In this document: positions 8,301-13,269 of the stretch, piece by piece
How positions within the stretch are numbered: position 1 is the stretch's first letter
Layout: every line of letters begins with the position of its first letter
From: an uncultured Oscillibacter sp.
GTDB lineage: Bacteria > Bacillota > Clostridia > Oscillospirales > Oscillospiraceae
NCBI GenBank assembly: GCA_904393855.1
Contig: CAJFNE010000032.1
Location: 1 to 13,269, forward strand
Direction of reading: 5' to 3'
DNA: 13,269 nucleotides
Made by a program: the position numbers and the translations under genes
Notes under the pieces: model-generated
Databases searched by the model: none
Told to the model about the DNA's origin: nothing
Seen by the model: the letters and a program-made list of their open reading frames with translations, nothing else

Positions 8301-11300
8301 CAGAACAACGCCATCAGCAGGCAGGCCGTATCCACAGAGGTTTACACGGTCACTTGGGAGATGCCGGCAAACAGCGACGTCTGGACCTATACCATTGCCG
8401 GCGACGGGAGCACCTCTGAGCTGGAGGCCTACGCGCCCAACGGGATGCCCTGGAAATATGTTGTAACGGAGACACTGGAGGAGGAGCTGGACTCACTCTA
8501 CACGCCAAGCCCCGCCAGCGGGACCGTGGGGGAGCAGAGCCGTGCGGAGGGCTCCCAGCAGGGGCTGACCGCCGCCATGAGGCCGCTGACCAACAGCCTG
8601 GCCGCCGCCGTTCCATACACCAAGGCGTGGGAGGACCCCAGGGGCAATCCGGTCACCGGGGACTACATCGGCGCGGTGCTGACCGTGGACTTCGCACTGC
8701 AGGTCCGGGAGACCGCCGGCGGGACCTGGCAGATGGCGGCGGACTACTTCGCGGGCGCTCTGGAGGACGATGCGTATGCGCTGATTTTTGGAGACGGGGC
8801 GCTATTCACGCCGCGGCTTACCGGACGGATCGGAGACACAGATACGTGGAGCGGTGCGATCCAGAACCTGCCCACGGCCATCCGAAAAGCGGGGGAGGCA
8901 GGACCTACCCACCTGGAATACCGGGTAGTGGAGACGTCCGTGACCAGGAATGAGAAGTCCCCGCAGGCTTTGACCATCCAGACCGACGGGACCTATATGG
9001 TGGAGGATGCCGGCTTTGTGACGGAGGCCTCCTTCCAGGGGACCGGGAATGTCACCACCAATGTGCTGGATGTCCAGGACCTGACCATCACGAAACTTTG
9101 GGCGGGGGATAACGGAAATGTCTATCACACCCGTCCGGCGGCGCAGAACGCCAGCCTGGATTGGGAGGTGAGCTTCGTTATCCAGCGGCTGGAGGGCAAT
9201 GCCTGGGTCAACGCCCAAGTCTATGGGGACGCCAATCCCCTTGGCCGGGATTTGGTCATCTCCCTGTCCGGGAGAGATGAGCAGGACACGGCCTCCGTGA
9301 CCATCTCCGGTCTGCCTGCCGGGACCTACCGGGCCCGGGAGCTCCAACCGGGATGGCAGAGAGCGGAGGACGGCTCCATTCCGGCGGAGTACATCCTGTC
9401 GGAGGACGGAGGCTATTACCAGGAGACCTACGGCGCCGCCTATGCGGATACCGAGGAGGGTACCCGCGTGACCAACACGTTGAACGCCCGAACGGACCTG
9501 GCGGCGGTCAAGACCTGGGTCCCGGCCCCGCCGGAGGGCGCGCAGGTGACTCTGGTGCTGCAGTATCGGAACCAGGACAACCGCTGGGTGGAGCTGAGCC
9601 GGGTCACGCTGGATGGGACGGTGGACGCCCCCTCCGCGGCCTATGAGGATGCCCCCTGGCACGTCGTCTGGACAGGACTGCCGGAGTACCGCCCGGATGG
9701 GCGCGGCGGGGAAGAAAGCTCTCCGAGCCCAACGGACTACCGGGTGGTGGAACTGTCCGGCGCAGGCTTTGTGCAGCTGGGGGATGGGGAAATGGACGCC
9801 AACGGCGCATATTCCTTTACCAATACCCCCTCCACCAGCTTGACGGTGGTGAAGACCTGGTACGGAACGGACCTGGAGAATCAGACGGAGGTGGTGGCGG
9901 GCCTGTACCGCACCACGGGGACCATCGGGGACGCCTCCCAGGAGGCGGTGCTGGACACCGGGACGCAGCTGCAGAGAACGGTTGCCCTTAATGCCGGAAA
10001 CAGCTGGATGGGGACGTTTGCCAACCTGCCGGCTTATGACGCGAACGGGAATCTGTACACCTACTACGCCAGGGAACTTACCGTCGGCGGCGTGGACGCG
10101 GCGGAGTCCGGATTTGACGCGGAATATCAGGACGGGGAGGGGATCACCCACATCGTCAACTACAGCGGCGGCGGGCAGGAGGACTATGTCCGTGTCGTCG
10201 GGACCAAGACCTGGGAGGATCGGGATGACACGGGGCGGGGCCAGATCCTGCTGCACCTTTTCCGTACCACGACACCCCAGGAGGCGTCGTCCTGGGAGAG
10301 GGTCCCGGAGACGGAGTACATCCTGCGGTGGCAGGGAACCGAGACGGACCAGTGGCGCTATTCTTTCGAGAACCTGCCGCGGTACGCGGAGGACGGTGCT
10401 CCCTACAGCTACCGCGTGGAGGAGGAATCCCCGGAGGGCTATGACGGATTCGCGGCTCCCAGTGCATCGCTTCTGGACAGCGGACTCTTCCTATACAACT
10501 TTACCAATGTCCAGCAGGGAGGCCTCACGATCCGCAAGCAGGTGACCGGCGGTCAGGGTGAGACAGATCGGGCGTTTGCGTTCACGATTACCCTCACCGG
10601 CGAGTCCAGCGCCGGCATCCAGCCGGCGGAGGTGAACGGAACCTATGGCGACCTGACTTTCCAGGCGGGCGTGGCATCCTTTGCCCTGCGGCATGACCAG
10701 AGCGTGACGGCCCAGGGCCTGCCCGCCGGCATGGGCTACCAGGTCGCAGAGACCGCCGTGGAGGGGTATACCACCACCTCCGCAGGGGCGGAGGGCACCA
10801 TCCCGGCAGGGGGAACGGCGGAGGCCGTCTTCACCAACTACAAACCGGGCTCCGGCGGCGAAAATACCACGCAGGTAACCGTACGAAAGGTCTGGCGGCT
10901 GGATGACGGCGGCACTGCGGCGGATTCCGTGACCGTAAACCTGCTGCGCAACGGCCGCGTGGCCGACAGCGTGACCCTCAGCGCGGACAATGGCTGGACT
11001 CACACCTGGACCGGCCTGAGCGGCAGCGATACCTGGAACGTGGAGGAGGCGGATGTGCCGGATGGATTTGCTGCTTCCGTCACCAGAAGCGGGATGAACT
11101 TTACCATCACCAATGACGACACCGGGGAAACCGGCGGCGGTTCGGAGGACCCGCAGCCGGAGACGCCGGAGTCTCCCGACCCGACCGATCCCGGCGGCCC
11201 GGAGGAGCCTGGGGAACCCGGCCAGCCTACCGAGCAGCCTGAGGAGCCGGATACGCCGCGGCAGCCGGATCAGCCGGATACGCCCAAAACCGACGACCCC

Positions 11301-11399
11301 ACGCAGGACGGCCTGCTGGCGCTGGTGTGCCTCGCCTCCCTGCTGGGGATGGTCCTGCTGGCGGTGCGGAGTCTCCGATCCCGCGGGAGGAGGCCGTAG
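2385..11399 (+). CDS. Giant CnaB-repeat cell-wall surface protein (adhesin)
   Basis: The gene encodes 3004 residues without interruption. The start at 2385 has GAGGTG 7 nt upstream and opens a signal peptide (about 1-33: basic start, hydrophobic core LLSLGMTILLAITLL, Ala-rich cleavage region). Residues 34-165 and 216-400 look like beta-sandwiches joined by an acidic linker; 400-690 are beta-rich and begin with LYWVDN. CnaB-type domains follow, with first-strand Lys at 695, 841, 979, 1116, 1264, 1456, 1626, 1770, 1934, 2080, 2237, 2376, 2490, 2608 and 2835, plus a pilin-isopeptide-like domain at Lys2718. Each keeps a Glu in a YxxxE-type strand and a final Asn, the isopeptide triad. After a Pro/Glu/Asp-rich stalk (2911-2965) come TPKTDD (2966-2971), a hydrophobic segment (2976-2994) and an Arg-rich tail: a sortase signal. 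It is probably an exported, wall-anchored rigid adhesin. Its ligand is unknown. Confidence 0.9.
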   Translation: MKAHGSKGRRLLSLGMTILLAITLLPGQAISAAADMLSGGGADIRVSWESEKDRFAPEETAETVLRVEVSGEAAVRVESVTVRVALSSQEAAALSEDGNAVWSGEGEEPVLTFDIPIPDDGETWEENLTIRAPQEVELPFTFAVAEEDMAVTYVERAASPASVDAGGESVLPESAEKSQTEGAAADSSEELRTDGETEGAPAEELVIQKEGISLVFGEESQDEEPAYVLSLSAAPESLVPTERKLDDFTITARLELADTPQQGAASIVLTVALPQKLSFPEGTYAISETGGAVRWGEETLVSTGSETLSAGAAITAFHCKGNTLSITITQEWEGTVGIPEGGPVCPITIHGALLEMEDDFRTGAITVSGQIAGGAESSASASVSIGEETAEVPQGIVVERTAELEQTLYWVDNHNEAEIRPGAEAFRETELYFSIDGGASWQQLTPANMASLGLETMPVPDVEEGQSGVYTLTYPNLPAQVTVYDTQSDMGQVLESYTVTWNWGQQPPVDGYDAVEITEENAGQYPAAGESRGWFYVLETEVSVDMQVRWGTLGAAPGLRDLVMDGFALYVSGSGEAGGETSRTLRELEEAGALEIDTGDSPDPENPTVGTFTVSGCWKYDLDGTARTYYVDRTVQDSDTLEPAGELAEQLGEDFFLVSYDNSSAPNVGSVTDRAYDGGVVYVTLTGVTDYRAAKVWLDQEDSSGRPTGELHLWRYREGESYTTAAPVTDGTGTPYILELTGEDRQVIAFTDADGNDAQLEKYDQEGYRYIYVVREYLDATTAEGEAANGYQQIFGEVHADGSVTDTLLEGTGPRGDNRYVYNGGTLSNRLSDTVTATVEKTWNASAFQSLLGDVRVEFTLQARPAGVYDEDPEAGWTDAGVTTEKGGFTEEELTLWQSSVSVPAYGAQGERLEYRWVESAVYQGDSEENLLSEDGAYFTLTQDGRQVTYRVEAETTGGSGQTRISNSIADTLDYTAVKVWAGVDPPAGGVTFHLYRILSGSRLDGSDSPYLSFAWNGETITRMEPWPDSDDVTLPETAAVNPSDPDHGNRLTWTALVQGLPEFSEDGREYEYLLLEDTTGTPYFPTYETTRDENGNYQTVVTNGPGEEQRILVRKAWVDDSDSAHRGDVTIQVLERETNRQIAEVEVGGGVWSAQVGLGRFEEGDRAGAFRTPDDVYILETEVSPSQGEQDESYRVPLQPYLLSSGETPSYEPGEPSPEAVYQYETQYHRYEATYQEPFVLAGETVFTVTNRRLGNVNVTVEKVWADGTGELRQALWEAIEFLPDERRITPYLELDFAGEMPEEYHISKDGLQTGGPDTVNVGGAETPIHQENGEPATALQEIQLRTDEERQTFYFHDLPKYDLAGAVVYYEVREIWLTDTLAEVASLSNYFSEYLPDTYGGKEELLALLEGYRSAVTRNVYTASPEGDAGIVDDAQEITITNSLSDSKTIYWHKQWRDHYTQENNQRPDIYLDIWKVEHDADGLPVVSLYQADYRWEYDSADSALPEGEENRADPWNHWHAVITDVPKYDDFGYEILYFAVERTSVHAADFDYLPAEYGVGDPTSGGQEHLLSVGTVEEAADETYIGEYVIDVSDDPDSPEYALVEGGTFTNSLSDTVAIQGQKLWTSLPGGYPREDLPTVTFALDRSWTEGGETQTEENVASLTVSDWADIYQNGTYVFRIEYEGTNTMTVENGAVLVTGEAGQPLLPRYNEDGSLYTYTLRETSVTWPESSAGESAADWRAVFTSSVHSYVASNAYHGTRGTLAVKKLLRLDLPPDGSPAAFPAIRLELTRTYTRNSGETSDPERIAVQTWTAEQVESAYHAALEQGEGGPQPGSAGNPLVHSFLFENLELYAPNGSRYSYTVTEVRDGFLEGYETAWGAGDLEMQGSFQEGNTADGLYPLEVAEDEAVPIAATFQNVPAEDTVTLTGTKTWDDFGDFFGLRPSDENGDGQPDGLTLTLSRFTDAQPGQNNAISRQAVSTEVYTVTWEMPANSDVWTYTIAGDGSTSELEAYAPNGMPWKYVVTETLEEELDSLYTPSPASGTVGEQSRAEGSQQGLTAAMRPLTNSLAAAVPYTKAWEDPRGNPVTGDYIGAVLTVDFALQVRETAGGTWQMAADYFAGALEDDAYALIFGDGALFTPRLTGRIGDTDTWSGAIQNLPTAIRKAGEAGPTHLEYRVVETSVTRNEKSPQALTIQTDGTYMVEDAGFVTEASFQGTGNVTTNVLDVQDLTITKLWAGDNGNVYHTRPAAQNASLDWEVSFVIQRLEGNAWVNAQVYGDANPLGRDLVISLSGRDEQDTASVTISGLPAGTYRARELQPGWQRAEDGSIPAEYILSEDGGYYQETYGAAYADTEEGTRVTNTLNARTDLAAVKTWVPAPPEGAQVTLVLQYRNQDNRWVELSRVTLDGTVDAPSAAYEDAPWHVVWTGLPEYRPDGRGGEESSPSPTDYRVVELSGAGFVQLGDGEMDANGAYSFTNTPSTSLTVVKTWYGTDLENQTEVVAGLYRTTGTIGDASQEAVLDTGTQLQRTVALNAGNSWMGTFANLPAYDANGNLYTYYARELTVGGVDAAESGFDAEYQDGEGITHIVNYSGGGQEDYVRVVGTKTWEDRDDTGRGQILLHLFRTTTPQEASSWERVPETEYILRWQGTETDQWRYSFENLPRYAEDGAPYSYRVEEESPEGYDGFAAPSASLLDSGLFLYNFTNVQQGGLTIRKQVTGGQGETDRAFAFTITLTGESSAGIQPAEVNGTYGDLTFQAGVASFALRHDQSVTAQGLPAGMGYQVAETAVEGYTTTSAGAEGTIPAGGTAEAVFTNYKPGSGGENTTQVTVRKVWRLDDGGTAADSVTVNLLRNGRVADSVTLSADNGWTHTWTGLSGSDTWNVEEADVPDGFAASVTRSGMNFTITNDDTGETGGGSEDPQPETPESPDPTDPGGPEEPGEPGQPTEQPEEPDTPRQPDQPDTPKTDDPTQDGLLALVCLASLLGMVLLAVRSLRSRGRRP
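4452..11114 (+). repeat. Tandem array of 15 CnaB domains plus one pilin-type domain
   Basis: This is a protein-level repeat. Each unit begins with a strand such as VxKxW, has a middle LPxY-D-x-G turn followed by YxxxE, and ends with T/S-N and a short linker. Spacing between successive first-strand lysines is 110-192 residues: 137-192 for most of the first eleven intervals and 110-118 for the last four. The copies have diverged greatly, so little DNA-level identity is apparent by eye and recombination between them should be limited. The unit at Lys2718 (KQVTGG, then GLPAG, YQVAE, FTN) belongs to a related pilin-linkage family and not to the KxW type. Confidence 0.85.
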
Positions 11400-11442
11400 G
11401 AGGCCCGAAGCGGCAGACGGACAGCGCGGACACAGATCCAGA

Positions 11443-11467
11443 GGAGGGGGCATTGCCCCCTTCTTTT
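11443..11467 (+). terminator. Terminator or attenuator between adhesin and sortase genes
   Basis: GGAGGGGGC (11443-11451) pairs with GCCCCCTTC (11455-11463, one G-T pair) around a 3-nt loop, and TTTT follows at 11464-11467. It lies 44 nt after the adhesin stop and 63 nt before the sortase start. It should end part of the adhesin transcripts, so the sortase is made from read-through or from its own promoter, which I could not identify in this short gap. Confidence 0.65.
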
Positions 11468-11529
11468 GCAAGACGGAGAAAACAGCGCATCATCCTATGG
11501 CTTGGACAATGCGGAGAGGAGAATCTGAG

Positions 11530-12366
11530 ATGAGAAAGCAAATACCAAAAACCGCCGGACAGGAGCTGGCGGAAAAGTACCGCCCGCCCCGGAAAAAGGG
11601 ACGGAGTTGGTACCATGCCTTGTTTGCGGGCTGCCTGGCGGTTTTCCTGCTGTCAGGCGGACTGCTGCTGCACTCCCGGCTGCGGTCCGGCTGGGAACAG
11701 GAGGCGCACACGGCGCTGGCACAGCAGGTACACGATGTGGAGCGGCAGATCATTAGGGACGGGGGCGGGGCCGTGGTCACGGAGGACGGCGTGCTCCCTC
11801 AGTACCAGGCTCTGTGGGAGCAGAATCAGGACCTGGCGGGCTGGATCGCCATAGAGGACACGGTGATCGACTACCCGGTGATGCACACGGCGCGGGACGA
11901 GTCGTACTATCTGCGCAGGGCCTTCGACGGCAGTGACTCTGTCAGCGGTACGCCGTTTTTGGCGGCGGATTGCTTTGATGGGTGCGGGAACTATGTGGTG
12001 TACGGGCACAACATGAAGGACGGCAGCATGTTCTCGGCCCTGCTCTCCTATGGAGATCAGGCGTTCTGGGAGCAGCATCCCCGCATCCGGTTCGACACGC
12101 TGACCGAGACCGGGACCTATGAGGTGCTGGCGGCTTTCTATACGGATGTGAACGCCGACGGAACCGGAGAGACCTTTCCCTATTACGCGTATACGGACCT
12201 GCGGGACGAGGACACCTTTGAGGAATACCTGGACCTTGTGCGAAGCGCCGCGCTCTATGAAACGGGGGCGGCGGCGGAACCGGGGGACCAGCTGCTGACG
12301 CTTTCCACCTGCAGCTATCATACCTCCGATGGGCGCTTCGTGGTGGTGGCCAGACGCATGGACTAG
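11530..12366 (+). CDS. Class B sortase
   Basis: The enzyme has 278 residues. It is a membrane-bound transpeptidase that cuts a sorting signal and joins the substrate to the cell wall or to another protein. The start at 11530 is preceded by AGAGGAG 8 nt upstream; the frame is open further upstream but no other Met has such a site. A basic N-terminus and one membrane helix (about 29-48) give the type II topology of sortases. A helical stretch (56-110) leads into the catalytic barrel. Active-site residues are His160 in VVYGHN, Cys261 in TLSTCSY and Arg269 in RFVVVARR. The TLSTC and RFVVVARR signatures, together with an extended segment between His and Cys, mark class B. It lies just downstream of the adhesin in the same orientation, which suggests that protein is its substrate. 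No second sortase or pilin gene is in the window. Confidence 0.93.
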   Translation: MRKQIPKTAGQELAEKYRPPRKKGRSWYHALFAGCLAVFLLSGGLLLHSRLRSGWEQEAHTALAQQVHDVERQIIRDGGGAVVTEDGVLPQYQALWEQNQDLAGWIAIEDTVIDYPVMHTARDESYYLRRAFDGSDSVSGTPFLAADCFDGCGNYVVYGHNMKDGSMFSALLSYGDQAFWEQHPRIRFDTLTETGTYEVLAAFYTDVNADGTGETFPYYAYTDLRDEDTFEEYLDLVRSAALYETGAAAEPGDQLLTLSTCSYHTSDGRFVVVARRMD

Positions 12367-12443
12367 CGGGGACATGACGGGTGCAGATAGCCCCCTCTTA
12401 TCCGCAGCCGCCGCGCAGCAGAGGCTTTGGCGAGGGGGAGAGG

Positions 12444-12481
12444 AAAAACGCCCTGTGTTCACTGGGAACACAGGGCGTTTT
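12444..12481. terminator. Bidirectional terminator between convergent genes
   Basis: A perfect 16-bp stem (12445-12460 with 12466-12481, arm AAAACGCCCTGTGTTC) with a 5-nt loop has T runs at its 3' end on both strands. It ends the sortase transcript from the left and the ABC-transporter operon from the right (stop at 12515). Confidence 0.9.
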
Positions 12482-12514
12482 GATGAGCTTCTTGGGATTT
12501 TTTGGAGCCTCGCC

Positions 12515-13117
12515 TCAGAGAGCCTCCACACGGGTGCAGACCTGCCGCATCAGGGATTCGCTGTGGCTGACCACCAGGAGCCCCAGATTCCGCTGCTGGG
12601 CCTCCCGCAGGAGGAATTCCCAGATCTGGGCCTGGGTGACCAGGTCCAGCATGGCGGAGATCTCGTCGCACAGCAGATACCGGGTCCCGGGGCCCAGGGC
12701 CCGGGCGATGCAGAAGCGCTGCAATTCCCCGCCGGAGAGCTCCTGGGGATACCGGCGCAGCCACTGGGGCTGGATGTGCAGCTCGTCCAGGAGACGCTCC
12801 TCCACCGGCCCGGCCTCCAGCAGGGATTCCTCCAGAGGGAGGAGGGGGTCCAGCACCGTCTCCGGGTGCTGCCAGATCATCTGCACCGGGCAGGCTCCCC
12901 GGTACTGGGAGAGCGGGCGGCCGTCCAGCAGGATTTCCCCTTTGGACGGCTGCGCGTAGCCCGCCAAAAGTTTACATAATGTTGTCTTGCCCCGGCCGCT
13001 GGGAGCGGAGAGACCCACCCGCTCCCCGGGCTCCAGGTTGAGGTTCACCCCATCCAGCACCGCCGGCTGGCCCTGCCGCCGGTAGCGGAAGGTGATGTTT
13101 CTGGCCTCCAGGCTCAT
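12515..13117 (-). CDS. Short ABC transporter ATPase, peptide/nickel importer type
   Basis: This 200-residue cytoplasmic ATPase subunit would power a solute importer. Visible motifs are the P-loop APSGRGKTT (38-46), the Q-loop Gln83 in MIWQHP, the signature LSGGE (127-131), Walker B ending in D151-E152 and the H-loop His185. The stretch QHPETVLDPLLPLEES is typical of the DppF/OppF/NikE group. It stops soon after the H-loop. A normal DppF has about 320 residues, so the C-terminal oligopeptide-binding extension is absent, as in the shorter NikE-like members. The first Gly of the P-loop is Ala; GxGKT is intact. The start overlaps the stop of the upstream ATPase gene (ATGA), with GGGAGG 9 nt before it, so translation is coupled. 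Substrate may be peptides, nickel or another metal chelate; the permeases and binding protein lie outside the window. Confidence 0.88.
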   Translation of the reverse strand: MSLEARNITFRYRRQGQPAVLDGVNLNLEPGERVGLSAPSGRGKTTLCKLLAGYAQPSKGEILLDGRPLSQYRGACPVQMIWQHPETVLDPLLPLEESLLEAGPVEERLLDELHIQPQWLRRYPQELSGGELQRFCIARALGPGTRYLLCDEISAMLDLVTQAQIWEFLLREAQQRNLGLLVVSHSESLMRQVCTRVEAL

Positions 13118-13269
13118 AGGGGTTCGCCTCCCTCCGGGTCATAGCACCGGACCCTGCCGCCCCGGACCGGCGCATAGGGCACGGGGCCGCCGGTGCGGCA
13201 GGTCTCCCGGCACCGGGGACACCGGGGAGCGAACTGACAGCCGTCTGGAATTTCGCCGGGGTAAGGCTG
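13114..13269 (-). CDS. C-terminal end of a DppD/OppD/NikD-type ABC ATPase (partial)
   Basis: Only the last 51 codons are in the window; the gene continues past the right edge. The sequence GEIPDGCQFAPRC, then further cysteines and a final VRC, is the C-terminal oligopeptide/dipeptide transporter domain found after the nucleotide-binding domain of DppD, OppD and NikD. Cysteines fall at positions 11, 17, 20, 24 and 42 of the visible piece. In some family members cysteines of this region bind a [4Fe-4S] cluster; that is family knowledge and not shown here. The stop TGA overlaps the ATG of the next ATPase by 4 nt, so the two are made together as the usual heterodimer of ATP-binding subunits. Confidence 0.85.
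   Translation of the reverse strand, partial: QPYPGEIPDGCQFAPRCPRCRETCRTGGPVPYAPVRGGRVRCYDPEGGEPL

Noticed and set aside
8802..10256. A 484-codon minus-strand open frame
   Set aside because: It has the same antisense shadow pattern; no ribosome binding site or recognisable motif was seen.
4452..11114. Possible recent DNA-level duplication or CRISPR-like repeats within the giant gene
   Set aside because: The repetition is at the protein level only. Copies share short motifs but have diverged, and no regular direct repeats with spacers are present.
11113..11529. Upstream extension of the sortase frame into the adhesin gene
   Set aside because: The region overlaps the adhesin's Pro-rich stalk and the terminator hairpin and is Arg-rich shadow sequence. 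The ATG at 11530 has AGAGGAG and begins a normal sortase N-terminus.

Overview
The window is GC-rich with strong AGGAGG-type ribosome binding sites, rho-independent terminators and a class B sortase. This points to a Gram-positive member of the Clostridia, most plausibly a gut Oscillospiraceae-type anaerobe (inference; there is no rRNA or housekeeping marker here). Genes run left to right up to about 12.37 kb, then converge with an operon entering from the right.

Left part (1-1710): a terminator from an upstream gene is followed by a 457-residue von Willebrand factor A (vWA) domain protein with an intact MIDAS motif, no visible signal peptide and a cysteine-rich C-terminal domain. Three hairpins in a row follow it. 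Positions 1541-2384 hold no intact gene. On the minus strand they carry what looks like the decayed 5' end of an amino-acid ABC transporter permease gene with its ribosome binding site. Then come an AT-richer stretch with an inverted repeat and a possible promoter, and a strongly structured leader in front of the next gene.

Centre (2385-11399): one uninterrupted gene for a 3004-residue surface protein. It has a signal peptide, about 650 residues of N-terminal beta-rich domains, fifteen CnaB-type domains plus one pilin-isopeptide-type domain, a Pro/Glu/Asp-rich stalk, and a sorting signal (TPKTDD, hydrophobic segment, Arg-rich tail). Every repeat keeps a first-strand Lys, a YxxxE-type Glu (WNVEE in the last) and a C-terminal Asn, the residues that form internal isopeptide bonds in this family. 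A class B sortase gene (11530-12366) follows directly after a terminator-like hairpin. The simplest reading is an adhesin-plus-dedicated-anchoring-enzyme cassette with a non-canonical sorting motif.

Right part: a perfect 16-bp bidirectional terminator separates the sortase from a minus-strand pair. These are a short 200-residue ABC ATPase and, translationally coupled upstream of it by an ATGA overlap, the C-terminal end of a DppD/OppD/NikD-type ATPase with its Cys-rich domain. They are the end of a peptide or nickel importer operon unrelated to the adhesin cassette.
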